Positions 1-8,467 of a DNA stretch of 64,000 nt are shown here, piece by piece (the first letter of the stretch is position 1; every line of letters begins with the position of its first letter). The notes under the pieces were generated by a model. The model was given only the letters and a program-made list of their open reading frames with translations. It made no database searches and was not told the DNA's origin. The position numbers and the translations under genes were made by a program. The DNA comes from Candidatus Chloroploca asiatica. GTDB taxonomy: Bacteria; Chloroflexota; Chloroflexia; Chloroflexales; Chloroflexaceae. The stretch is from the NCBI RefSeq assembly GCF_002532075.1, contig NZ_LYXE01000015.1:44150-108149 (forward strand). The letters are read 5' to 3'.

Positions 1-1
1 C

Positions 2-1540
2 CATCTGGTAATGGAGAAGATCAATACTTATTTCTGTGTTGATGCTGGCTCGCTCTTGATGCTTGATGAAGAGAGCAATGACCTCGTGTTTGTGATGACC
101 CTGGAAGCCGGTGAAGAAAAACTCTTTGGCGTTCGGGTACCGTATGGTCACGGCATTGTCTGGAGCGTCGCCTCGAGCCAGCATTATGCCGTGGTCAACG
201 ACGCGCAGGCTGATCCGCGCTTTTTCCGTGAGGTGAGTGATGCCCTCGGGTATACCGTGCAGACAATTCTCTGTGTGCCAATGGTGGTCAAGGGGCGAAC
301 GATCGGGGTCATCGAGTTGTTGAATAAGCTTGAGGGCCCTTTTACCGAGGAAGAGGCGAACCGCCTGACGCGCATGGCAGCAACCATTGGGATTGCGCTA
401 GAAAATGCGCGCCTCTTTCAAACGGTGACGACGGTGCGCGATCGCTTCGAGGCGATTCTGAATTCGACGAACGATGGTATTTTGATGGTGGATATGCGTG
501 GGATTATTATGACGGCCAATCCCAGGGCGGCGCAACTGCTCGATAGACACCGCAACCAGTTGATCAACCATACGCTCGATCAGGTGCTACACGATCTGCG
601 CAGCCGTGCCGTCAGTGTCAGTCTCTCGTCACGCCTACCCCACGAGGCCACCTCTGAAGGGCTCGAATTTGAACTGCCCGCCCTTCAGGGGCGCTTCCTT
701 CGCCATTATATGTTGCCAGTACGTGAAACGAACGGTACCGAGATTGGGCAATTGGCCCTCTTTCAAGATATATCGCAAGAACGCGCCCTCGATCAACTGC
801 GCGAAGATTATGTCGGCATGCTTGTCCATGATTTGCGCGCTCCCTTGACAGCGATCATTAATGGTATCCTCATGGTGCAACGTGGCCTCGGTGGACCAAC
901 GACCGAGCAGCAACAAGAGTTGCTGTCGATTGCGCACGAGGGAAGCCAGACAATGCTGGCGATGATCAATACGCTGCTTGATATTTCGCGGATGGAACAG
1001 GGGCATATGAATCTGAATCGTGAGCCCCTCTCGCCCTATGCCGTCATTGACCAGGCCCTCGATCGTCTGCGGGTCTCGGCACAGAGCCAGAATATCCAGT
1101 TGAAGCAGGATTTCCGCGCTGGCCTACCCTTGATCGAGGCCGACCGCGAGAAACTTGTCCGTATCTTGCAGAATCTGCTTGATAATGCAATCAAATTTTC
1201 ACCGTCAGGGGGCGAAGTTATCCTTGGGGCTGGCGTTATGCCAACGGCAAGCCGCGAAGATCAGGGAATCCTGCCGCTCGATGTTCGTATGCCCGATCTG
1301 GAAACTGGTGAACACCTAATCTTCTGGGTACGCGATCAGGGTCCAGGGATTGCCGCCCAGTACCACGCCCGTATCTTTGATAAATTTGGTCAGGCCCACC
1401 ATGGGCAACGCATGCGCGGATCAGGCCTCGGGCTGACCTTCTGTAAATTGGCCGTTGAAGCCCACGGAGGCCAGATCTGGCTCCATAGTAGCGAAGGCCA
1501 TGGAAGTACTTTTGCCCTGGCTCTGCCGGTCAGTGCATGA
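2..1540 (+). CDS. GAF-PAS sensor histidine kinase, 5' end cut by the window edge
   Basis: Sensor kinase of a two-component system. The first ATG in view (position 11) gives 509 residues, but the frame is open to the window edge and the GAF domain starts mid-fold ('DAGSLLMLDE'), so the true start probably lies upstream. Domains: partial GAF (about 1-135), PAS (about 145-255), HisKA with H-box 'MLVHDLRAPLT' (His273 from the ATG at 11), and HATPase with N-box 'NLLDNAIKFSPSGG', G1 'DQGPGI' and G2 'GSGLGLTF'. No transmembrane segment is visible, so the visible part is cytoplasmic. No receiver domain or response regulator gene is adjacent; the next gene begins 13 bp downstream and encodes a kinase-fold phosphotransferase. 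The signal it senses cannot be read from the sequence. Confidence 0.9.
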   Translation, partial: HLVMEKINTYFCVDAGSLLMLDEESNDLVFVMTLEAGEEKLFGVRVPYGHGIVWSVASSQHYAVVNDAQADPRFFREVSDALGYTVQTILCVPMVVKGRTIGVIELLNKLEGPFTEEEANRLTRMAATIGIALENARLFQTVTTVRDRFEAILNSTNDGILMVDMRGIIMTANPRAAQLLDRHRNQLINHTLDQVLHDLRSRAVSVSLSSRLPHEATSEGLEFELPALQGRFLRHYMLPVRETNGTEIGQLALFQDISQERALDQLREDYVGMLVHDLRAPLTAIINGILMVQRGLGGPTTEQQQELLSIAHEGSQTMLAMINTLLDISRMEQGHMNLNREPLSPYAVIDQALDRLRVSAQSQNIQLKQDFRAGLPLIEADREKLVRILQNLLDNAIKFSPSGGEVILGAGVMPTASREDQGILPLDVRMPDLETGEHLIFWVRDQGPGIAAQYHARIFDKFGQAHHGQRMRGSGLGLTFCKLAVEAHGGQIWLHSSEGHGSTFALALPVSA

Positions 1541-1553
1541 CAGGACGTAGGTT

Positions 1554-2546
1554 ATGCTCACACAATTTGATGTCGAGCGTGCTTTGCAACACTATGACCT
1601 CGGGGAGGTTCGTAGCGTCCGCCCGGCGAGCCACGGGGCGGTCAATGAGACGGCGTTCGTCGAGACGAGCATGGGGCGCTATGTGGTGCGCCGTAATCAG
1701 CGCAAGCAAGGGTTAAGCGCTGTTGATCTGCGCCATCGGTTGATGGCCTGGCTGCGTGCGCGCGGCTTTCCTGCCCCACGACTTATTCCAGCACGCAATG
1801 GCGAGCAAGCCATTGATTTTGACGGGCGCTTCTTTGAAGTCCAGACCTTTATCGAAGGTGACGAGTTTAACCGCGATCGCCCGGCTCACCTCGCTGGCAC
1901 TGGGTCGATCCTGGCCCACTATCACAATGCCGTTGATGGCTTCCCTGATCCGCCCCTATCACAAGGCCCACGCTATAGCACCTCATCGCTGTCAGGGCTG
2001 ATCGAGCGCATTATGCAGCGCGATATAATGGGCGATTTGACTGTCCAACTCAACTGGTATGATCGACGGGCCGCCGATCTCAAACGCGCACTCAGCGAGC
2101 AAAGCTATGAAGCGCTGCCGCACGTGCTGATTCACGGTGATGTCCATCGCGATAACCTGATCTTTCGTGGTGATACCGTCGCCGCCCTGATTGATTTCGA
2201 TCAGGTGACGCTTGATGCGCGCCTCGTTGATCTCGCCGATGCCCTCGTTGATTTTGCCGTCGGGATGCCCCCCAAAGATTGGTATCCCTGGGGTGTCTAT
2301 GCTGGCCCCCTTGATGCCGAGCGCGCAGCCCAGTTGCTCAATGGGTATGACCAGATTGCGCCCCTCTCATCCTATGAGCGCAAAGCGTTGCCACTTATGA
2401 TTGAGGTGATCTGGCTTCAAGGTAATCTGCGTCGTGTCCTGACGACCCACGATGCTGATCCCGATTATCATTGTGAGGTGCTGGGCCAAGGGCAACGCCT
2501 CGCCGAATGGCTGCACGAACACCTCGAGGCGATGAACCTCGGCTAG
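1554..2546 (+). CDS. APH/homoserine kinase-type phosphotransferase
   Basis: 330-residue protein of the aminoglycoside phosphotransferase / choline kinase superfamily, which transfers phosphate from ATP to a small-molecule hydroxyl. The catalytic motif 'HGDVHRDNLIF' and the metal-binding 'ALIDFDQVTLD' near residues 200-225 are intact, and the N-terminal lobe has a nucleotide-binding pattern ('RRNQRKQG'). The length fits ThrB2 or fructosamine-kinase-like enzymes. It sits 13 bp after the sensor kinase and 42 bp before a Uma2 gene, all on the same strand. The substrate is not identifiable from sequence; a resistance role is not implied by the fold. Confidence 0.8.
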   Translation: MLTQFDVERALQHYDLGEVRSVRPASHGAVNETAFVETSMGRYVVRRNQRKQGLSAVDLRHRLMAWLRARGFPAPRLIPARNGEQAIDFDGRFFEVQTFIEGDEFNRDRPAHLAGTGSILAHYHNAVDGFPDPPLSQGPRYSTSSLSGLIERIMQRDIMGDLTVQLNWYDRRAADLKRALSEQSYEALPHVLIHGDVHRDNLIFRGDTVAALIDFDQVTLDARLVDLADALVDFAVGMPPKDWYPWGVYAGPLDAERAAQLLNGYDQIAPLSSYERKALPLMIEVIWLQGNLRRVLTTHDADPDYHCEVLGQGQRLAEWLHEHLEAMNLG

Positions 2547-2588
2547 GAGCCTACCCTGGCAACGAAACGCAAGCCAAAGGAGCACGCG

Positions 2589-3143
2589 ATGCTTGTTGCT
2601 CGCCGTCAATTTACCGTCCAGGATTACCATCGGATGCGCGATGTTGGTATTTTTGCGGAAGATGATCGCGTTGAATTACTTGATGGAGAGGTCGTGCTTA
2701 TGAGTCCGAGCGGACCCCTGCACGCTGCCATTGTCCGTCGTCTGAATACTCTCTTGAGTCAGGCGGCAGGCCATCAGTTCATGCTGAGTGTTCAAGATCC
2801 TATTCAGTTATCAGATTTGAGTGAACCACAACCGGATCTTGCGCTTCTGCACTATCGTGCTGATTATTATGCAGCCTCACATCCACAACCCGCTGAGATT
2901 GAACTGCTGATCGAAGTGTCAGATACCTCGCTTGACTATGATCGCGAACAGAAACTGCCACGGTATGCCGCGTCAGGCATCCGTGAAGTATGGCTTGTTG
3001 ATCTCACGCATCAGCAGATTGAACAGTATATCGATCCTGCCAATGGATCCTATCGAACCAAACAGACCTGGATCCACGGTCAGACGTTGACGAGTCCGCA
3101 TCTTGCGATGCTGAGCGTCCGCGTTGATGCTATTCTTGGATAA
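2589..3143 (+). CDS. Uma2-family (DUF820) putative endonuclease
   Basis: 184-residue protein of the Uma2 family, a PD-(D/E)XK nuclease fold expanded in Cyanobacteria and Chloroflexota. Visible hallmarks are 'DRVELLDGEVVLMSPSG' near the N-terminus, 'QPDLALL' at mid-length, and 'IEVSDTSLDYDREQKLPRYA' followed by 'GIREVWLVDL'. These supply the predicted acidic and Lys catalytic residues. The start is supported by AAGGAG upstream of the ATG. Most members have no known function; many occur in multiple copies per genome. Confidence 0.9.
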   Translation: MLVARRQFTVQDYHRMRDVGIFAEDDRVELLDGEVVLMSPSGPLHAAIVRRLNTLLSQAAGHQFMLSVQDPIQLSDLSEPQPDLALLHYRADYYAASHPQPAEIELLIEVSDTSLDYDREQKLPRYAASGIREVWLVDLTHQQIEQYIDPANGSYRTKQTWIHGQTLTSPHLAMLSVRVDAILG

Positions 3144-3167
3144 CGATGTCAGCAAGGAGACAAAGTA

Positions 3168-3683
3168 ATGACGGAACGAGCAGAGTATACTGATGAGGAA
3201 TGGGCTACAGTTCTCGCGGCACCGGTGGCGGTGATTTCAGCAATTATTGGCGCGAGTCTCGGTGGGCCGGTGGGCATTATGAAAGAGGTCGCCGCGGCGG
3301 TGAAGAGTTTTGAGCAGGCCGCCGAAACGAAGCGCGATAATCCGTTGATTGTTGCCGTGCTCTTGAGCCTCAAAGAGCGTTTTGAGGCGTTTGGCGGCGG
3401 GCTTGATGATCCGGCACTCCAGCAGATGAATATTCTTGAACTGGGCCAGGATGTGGATCGTGCCGTGGAAGCTTGCCGCGTCGCCCGCGAGTTGCTTGAA
3501 CAAAAGGCTCCCCCCGACCTGTCAGCCGAGTTGCGCACCTGGTTGCTTGAAATTGGGGTCAACGTTGCTCACGCTGCCGTTGAAGGTGGCTTTTTTGGTA
3601 TGGGGGGTGAGCGCGTGAATCAGGCCGAACGCGATATGCTCGTGCGCCTCGCCGAGGCCCTGGATGTACCGTCACCACTATGA
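3168..3683 (+). CDS. hypothetical protein, small helical
   Basis: 171-residue protein that I do not recognise. It is Ala/Glu-rich and predicted mostly helical. A hydrophobic, Gly-rich stretch near residues 15-40 ('VISAIIGASLGGPVG') resembles a membrane-associating or glycine-hinge segment rather than a full transmembrane helix. The start has AAGGAGA upstream. Its stop overlaps the start of the next gene as ATGA, indicating translational coupling with the PHP-domain gene. No catalytic motif is apparent. Confidence 0.75.
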   Translation: MTERAEYTDEEWATVLAAPVAVISAIIGASLGGPVGIMKEVAAAVKSFEQAAETKRDNPLIVAVLLSLKERFEAFGGGLDDPALQQMNILELGQDVDRAVEACRVARELLEQKAPPDLSAELRTWLLEIGVNVAHAAVEGGFFGMGGERVNQAERDMLVRLAEALDVPSPL

Positions 3684-4717
3684 TCTTTAGTTATCCTGGT
3701 GCGCTCCATATTCATTCAATCCACTCCGACGGCACCGGTACCCTCCCTGAGATCGTCGCCGCTGCCTGGGATGCCGGTCTGCGCTGGATCATTGTCACCG
3801 ACCACGATACGCTTGCCGGGCGCTCGTATGCCGGTTGGCACGATGGCGTGCTCGTGATTGTTGACCACGAGATTACGCCTGACCGCAATCATTTTCTCGC
3901 CCTGGGGGTTGACCAGGTCATCAGCCATCAATTGCCGCCCCAAGAGTTCATTGACCAGACCTATGCGAGCGGTGGGTTTGGCATTATTGCGCATCCCGAT
4001 GAACAGGTCGTCAATCGCTTCAAAGATTGTTATCGCTGGGACGATTGGACGATTGATGGCCCACGCGAGCGGGCACGGCAGACGGTCGGGCTCGAGTTGT
4101 GGAATCTGATGAGCGATTGGGGGGAACACCTTACGCCGCGCAACCAGTTCCTCCATTTTTGCGTGCCCAGCCTCGGCCTCAGCGGTCCTTCGCCCGCCAC
4201 GCTCGCATGGTGGGATCGGCTCAATATGACCGGACGGCGTACATTTGGCGTCGGTGGAGTTGATGCCCACGCTTTTCGCCGGAAGATCGGCTGGTATGAG
4301 ATCGAAATCTTCCCGTATCGGTGGCTCTTCCAGACCCTAACCAACTATCTGCAACTCAGCGAGCCGTTGAGCACCGACGCCACCGAGGCGACCCAACAGG
4401 TCTATGCCGCCCTGCGCCAGGGCCAGAGTTATTTCATCAACCGGCGTGAAGCTGATCTGCCCGCGTTGCATTTTGTGGCCCGGCGCAATGGTCACTCGTA
4501 TCGTAGCGGCGATACCGCCTCGCTCGCCCAGGGGCCGCTGCACATCGAGGTGGACGTTCAGCGCAATGCCGACCTCCGCCTCATTGCCAACGGCCACATG
4601 ATCGCCCACGGGGTACGCCAACTACGCCACACGATCACGTCCCCCGGCGTCTATCGCCTCGAAGCCTATATCGGTAGCAAAAGCTGGCTCTTTGCCAATC
4701 CGATCTATGTCCAATAA
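3680..4717 (+). CDS. PHP-domain phosphoesterase-like protein
   Basis: 345-residue protein with an N-terminal PHP (polymerase and histidinol phosphatase) metal-binding domain. Metal motifs are 'HIHSIHSDGTG' (residues about 10-20), 'VTDHDTLAGR', 'VDHEITPD', 'IAHPDEQ' and the late 'GGVDAHAF'. Such proteins use a trinuclear metal centre to hydrolyse phosphoesters. The C-terminal 100 residues look like a beta-rich accessory domain. The ATG overlaps the preceding stop by 4 bp. Substrate unknown. A dispersed GACGCAAAGGCGC repeat copy follows it. Confidence 0.85.
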   Translation: MIFSYPGALHIHSIHSDGTGTLPEIVAAAWDAGLRWIIVTDHDTLAGRSYAGWHDGVLVIVDHEITPDRNHFLALGVDQVISHQLPPQEFIDQTYASGGFGIIAHPDEQVVNRFKDCYRWDDWTIDGPRERARQTVGLELWNLMSDWGEHLTPRNQFLHFCVPSLGLSGPSPATLAWWDRLNMTGRRTFGVGGVDAHAFRRKIGWYEIEIFPYRWLFQTLTNYLQLSEPLSTDATEATQQVYAALRQGQSYFINRREADLPALHFVARRNGHSYRSGDTASLAQGPLHIEVDVQRNADLRLIANGHMIAHGVRQLRHTITSPGVYRLEAYIGSKSWLFANPIYVQ

Positions 4718-4735
4718 AGGTCGGTCATGACCCTA

Positions 4736-4760
4736 AAAACTTTGCGCCTTTGCGTCAAAA
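4736..4760 (-). repeat. dispersed GACGCAAAGGCGC-type repeat, copy 1
   Basis: On the minus strand this reads TTTGACGCAAAGGCGCAAAG, lying between the convergent PHP-domain and dehydrogenase genes. Further copies occur near 44934, 50788, 54755, 55799, 55835 and 55883. Confidence 0.7.
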
Positions 4761-4788
4761 AAAACGCCTTCTTTGACCTGTATTGCCC

Positions 4789-5676
4789 CTACAAACCACC
4801 AACTTCGACGCCGGCAAGACGCTCAAGCGCCTTGATCAACGCATGATTGCCCTCTTCACCCAGACCGTCGGCTTGCAGGGTGCGGTAGAGTTGAAAGATC
4901 ATGCCTGTGCCAAGCATCGGCACCCCGATTTGATCAGCCGCCTGGAGCACAAGGCGCAGATCTTTTTGCTGCAAATCAATCGTGAACCCAGGGCGCCAAT
5001 CACGCTTGATGCACTGCGGCCCGCGATTCGTGAGCGTCCAACTCCCTGCCGCCCCACCCGACACGGCAGCAAGCGTACGCTCGAGATCGACGCCACTCGC
5101 CTGGGCAAAGACGAGAGCCTCGCTCACGGAGAGCATCGTCCCGACCACCAGAATCTGATTGACGAGCTTGACCGTCTGACCATCGCCGACGCGCCCAACA
5201 TGGGTAATCGTCTTGCCCATCGCCTCAAAATAGGGGCGGGCACGTTCAACATCCTCGGTGGCACCGCCAACCATGATGCTCAGCGTGCCCTTTGCGGCGC
5301 CCTCGCTGCCCCCGCTGACCGGTGCATCGAGGAACGCAATGCCTCGCGCCGCAAGCGCCTCGGCACAGACCCGCGCACCCTGCGGGCTGATCGTGCTCAT
5401 ATCAATCACCAGGCTCCCAGGTTGCGCCGAGGTTAACACATCGCCAAGCAAAAGGGCGTGGACATCGGGCGTATCACTGACACACGAAATAATCACCTGG
5501 CACTGGGCCGCCAGTTCCGCCGGGCTCGCCGCCAAGTTCGCGCCCTGTGCCACCAGCTCATCTGCACGCCCGCTCGTCCGATTCCAGACCGTGAGATCAA
5601 ACCCTGCCTTCAGCAGATTAGCGGCCATCCCGCGCCCCATAATGCCCAACCCGATAAAGCCGACTCGCTCTGTCAT
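4789..5676 (-). CDS. NAD(P)-dependent beta-hydroxyacid dehydrogenase (GarR/MmsB-like)
   Basis: 295-residue member of the 3-hydroxyisobutyrate / tartronate semialdehyde reductase family. The Rossmann motif 'GFIGLGIMGRGMAANLLKAG' is at the N-terminus, followed by 'VWNRT' for NADP preference, the substrate motif 'FLDAPVSGGSEGA' and the catalytic Lys in 'GDGQTVKLVNQ'. The length is typical of the family. It is convergent with the PHP-domain gene and monocistronic. The exact substrate (tartronate semialdehyde, 3-hydroxyisobutyrate or succinic semialdehyde/glyoxylate) cannot be settled from sequence. Confidence 0.88.
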   Translation of the reverse strand: MTERVGFIGLGIMGRGMAANLLKAGFDLTVWNRTSGRADELVAQGANLAASPAELAAQCQVIISCVSDTPDVHALLLGDVLTSAQPGSLVIDMSTISPQGARVCAEALAARGIAFLDAPVSGGSEGAAKGTLSIMVGGATEDVERARPYFEAMGKTITHVGRVGDGQTVKLVNQILVVGTMLSVSEALVFAQASGVDLERTLAAVSGGAAGSWTLTNRGPQCIKRDWRPGFTIDLQQKDLRLVLQAADQIGVPMLGTGMIFQLYRTLQADGLGEEGNHALIKALERLAGVEVGGL

Positions 5677-6012
5677 CTTCTTGCCCCTCTATAATCTCGT
5701 CTTTGTCGCGATAGCAGCCCGCGATCATTTGTGAAGACCTGGGTGCTTGCTCGCGGTGTAGCCGTGAGCAAGCACCCAGACGCTTGGACAAACCCGTTAG
5801 GGTTGCGATAGCACGATCTTATCCCAGATAGCGACGATCTGCAAAAGCTGGTCAGGTATCCAACCTCGCCATAGCAAAATGCAATACAACTCATTCGAAG
5901 TTGCGCTTTCTTTACTATATTAACAAGTTTTATTCGTTACTATAGGTGAAGGTTGGCATACCCTCAAAGAGGGTAAAAATCGGACATAAAACATCGCTAA
6001 GGATAACCCTTC
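5677..6012. other. intergenic region between divergent genes
   Basis: 336 bp between the minus-strand dehydrogenase and the plus-strand radical SAM gene. It holds a strong hairpin (5739-5779), an AT-rich stretch near 5905-5945 that probably contains the radical SAM promoter (no clean consensus), and a small hairpin TACCCTC-AAA-GAGGGTA at 5959-5975 in the likely 5' leader. No gene seen. Confidence 0.6.
5739..5779. repeat. long hairpin in divergent intergenic region
   Basis: A perfect 14-bp arm CTGGGTGCTTGCTC pairs with GAGCAAGCACCCAG. The stem continues inward by four more pairs including one G-T, leaving a 5-nt loop. There is no T-tract on either side and the genes are divergent, so an ordinary terminator is unlikely. 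Confidence 0.7.
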
Positions 6013-7551
6013 ATGCACATCGTTTTGATCAGTCCCTACAGTGGCATTGAGGCAACTGGGTTGCGTGTTCTATCGTCATGTCTCAAAGCGGCAGGGGCTA
6101 CAACCAACATGATCTTTCTCCCCAATCTGGAAGAGGCTATGGCCGGCGACCATTTCCACGTGCGCAATGTTGAGCCCGTGTTGGTACACCAGATGACGAC
6201 GATTTGCGCCAGCGCGGATCTCATTGCCATGAGTGTGATGACGCCGAGTTTTCATATCGCACGCGGTTTGACCGAGGCCATCAAAGCGAACCTGTCTATC
6301 CCGGTGATCTGGGGCGGTATTCATCCGACCGTACGTCCCGATGAATGCCTCCAGTACGCCGATCTGGTCTGTGTCGGCGAAGGTGAACAAGCGCTCGTTG
6401 AACTCATGCATGCCCTCGCCGCAGGAGGCTCGTATACCTCCATTCACAACCTGGGCTACCTCGACGAGGATGGGCAGCTCGTGCTCAATCCACTCAATCC
6501 ACTTCTCACCGATCTTGATGCGCTACCCTTTCCCGATTATGCCTTTGAAGACCATTATCTACTGCACGAAGGGCGGTTGACGCGCGCAACAGAACAACTG
6601 ATGCACTACTATTTGACCGACCTGGGAAGTTGGGCTTCAGGCCCCGTGTATGGCGTGTTGACAATGCGCGGATGTCCATATCATTGTACCTATTGTGCGA
6701 ATAATGCCCTCATGGAGATCTATGATCATTGGAGCCACCTGCGACGGCGGAGTCCCGGCAGCGTGATCGCCGAGATCCAGGCGGTGCGCGAGCGTCTCCC
6801 TCAGATTGAAGCAATCATTCTACGCGATGACACCTTTCTTGCCAACACAACCGACTATATCGCCGAATTCAGCCGCCTCTATCGCGAAGAGGTCGGGTTG
6901 CCTTTTCGTGCCTATACGACCGCGCAAACCGCCGATCCGGTCAAGTTGCAGCACCTCGCCGAGGCAGGGTTGCGTTATGTCATTATGGGCATCCAGAGCG
7001 GCTCACGACGCATCCAGAAACTCTACGAGCGCAAGGCGACCAATGAACGGGTCTTGCAAGCAGCCAGGGTACTCCACCAGTTTGCAGCCTGGGCACCGCG
7101 ACCAACCTATGATGTCATCACCGATAATCCCTACGAAACGCTGGAAGATCGTTGGGTGACGCTGCAACTCATCCACCAACTTCCCCCTCCTTACCGCCTT
7201 TCCCTCTACGCGCTGACCTTTTACCCAGGCACCGACCTCTATCACCGGGCGATCGCCGACGGTTACATCACCCCTGATGACCAGCGTAGTTATGCCTACA
7301 ATTTCCAGATCATCGCGTCAACCTACTATAACTTTGCTCTCTTTTGCCACAGCCTCAATCTGCCGCGCATCTTCTTGGACGTACTCGCCACGTATGAAGT
7401 CTTCCGTATCATGAGTCTCAAACCACTGGATCGACTGGCAGGGCGCTTGCTCGATGGCTTGCTGGCGTTACGGCTCTGGCGCAATACCAGGCTCTATGCT
7501 CGCCGCCATGTTGCATGGCTGGAGACCGAAGAGGTTGAAGCCCATGGCTGA
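6013..7551 (+). CDS. B12-binding-domain radical SAM protein
   Basis: 512-residue class B radical SAM enzyme. An N-terminal cobalamin-binding domain (about 1-140; 'MHIVLISPYSG', 'IWGGIHPTVRPDE') precedes a radical SAM core whose cluster ligands are Cys221, Cys225 and Cys228 (C-x3-C-x2-C in 'GCPYHCTYC'). The family does methylations, ring rearrangements and similar chemistry on natural products, lipids and sugars. No DxHxxG B12 motif was noted. It heads a co-directional run with a methyltransferase (8-bp overlap), a FemAB-like acyltransferase and a glycosyltransferase, suggesting modification of a surface glycan or lipid. The actual reaction is not predictable. Confidence 0.88.
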   Translation: MHIVLISPYSGIEATGLRVLSSCLKAAGATTNMIFLPNLEEAMAGDHFHVRNVEPVLVHQMTTICASADLIAMSVMTPSFHIARGLTEAIKANLSIPVIWGGIHPTVRPDECLQYADLVCVGEGEQALVELMHALAAGGSYTSIHNLGYLDEDGQLVLNPLNPLLTDLDALPFPDYAFEDHYLLHEGRLTRATEQLMHYYLTDLGSWASGPVYGVLTMRGCPYHCTYCANNALMEIYDHWSHLRRRSPGSVIAEIQAVRERLPQIEAIILRDDTFLANTTDYIAEFSRLYREEVGLPFRAYTTAQTADPVKLQHLAEAGLRYVIMGIQSGSRRIQKLYERKATNERVLQAARVLHQFAAWAPRPTYDVITDNPYETLEDRWVTLQLIHQLPPPYRLSLYALTFYPGTDLYHRAIADGYITPDDQRSYAYNFQIIASTYYNFALFCHSLNLPRIFLDVLATYEVFRIMSLKPLDRLAGRLLDGLLALRLWRNTRLYARRHVAWLETEEVEAHG

Positions 7552-8467
7552 GATCGTCGCCTGTTGGCTGTGTGGCGCACGTCAAGCCAACCGGTGGCAG
7601 ACCACCCACGACTATATGGTTCCTTCGGCAGAAGAGTACACCTATGTGCGCTGCAAGCAGTGTGGTCTGGTTTATCTCAATCCGCGCCCAACCTGGGCAG
7701 AGCGTGACGCCCATTACACCACGAGCTACCGCGGGTATCATCGACTTGCCACTGAACCCGCACCGGATCAGCGCCAGTCGATGGCGTACGGCCTGCGCAA
7801 GCGTTGGCGCATCCTGACACGCCATAGTACCGGAGGGTGCCTGCTTGATGTCGGTTGCGGGGGCGGCGATTTCCTCCACTGGATGCGCCAACAACCAGCC
7901 TGGCAGGGCTATGGGCTCGAGCGGGTGACAACGATGGCCTACGCCGCCCGCGCTACCTATGGGCTGAACATCGTGCTTGGCGATCTGCTTGAGGCTGGCT
8001 TTGCGCCAGCTACCTTTGATGCGATCACGCTCTGGACGGTGCTCGAACATCTTGCCGATCCCGCTGCCGGCCTGGCCGCATGTGCGCGCCTGTTGCGTCC
8101 TGGTGGCATTTTGATTGTGCGGACAGTCAACGACAACAGTCTCGGACGCAGGCTCTTTGGTGGCTGCTGGGTAGGTTACGATGCACCACGTATCACGGTC
8201 GTCTTTACACCCCACACCCTGCGGATGATGCTCGCGCAAAGCGGCTTTACGGTCATCGAGATGGGTTGCTGGTTTCACGATTTCTATCCCTTTCTCTGGA
8301 GTTGGCGCAATCTTTGTGCTGCGCGTGGCTTCCCTGCTCACGTATGCGAAGCCAGCCATGCGCTGCTGCGTTCGTGGCCGGTTCGCCTGGCGAGTTTGCC
8401 CTTCTTTGCCCTGCAAACAGCCCTGGGAGGAAATAGCTTTGTCACTGCGATCGCCCGCAAAGCATGA
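7544..8467 (+). CDS. class I SAM-dependent methyltransferase with N-terminal zinc ribbon
   Basis: 307 residues from ATG 7544, which overlaps the preceding gene by 8 bp; an upstream in-frame ATG at 7454 would read through that gene and is not favoured. Two CxxC pairs ('CWLCG' and 'CKQCG', residues about 6-40) form a small zinc ribbon typical of methyltransferases in polysaccharide clusters. The Rossmann methyltransferase core follows, with SAM motif 'LLDVGCGGGDFL', 'WTVLEHLADP' and 'LLRPGGILIV'. It probably methylates a sugar or glycan intermediate made by the neighbouring enzymes; the substrate is inferred only from context. Confidence 0.88.
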   Translation: MAEIVACWLCGARQANRWQTTHDYMVPSAEEYTYVRCKQCGLVYLNPRPTWAERDAHYTTSYRGYHRLATEPAPDQRQSMAYGLRKRWRILTRHSTGGCLLDVGCGGGDFLHWMRQQPAWQGYGLERVTTMAYAARATYGLNIVLGDLLEAGFAPATFDAITLWTVLEHLADPAAGLAACARLLRPGGILIVRTVNDNSLGRRLFGGCWVGYDAPRITVVFTPHTLRMMLAQSGFTVIEMGCWFHDFYPFLWSWRNLCAARGFPAHVCEASHALLRSWPVRLASLPFFALQTALGGNSFVTAIARKA

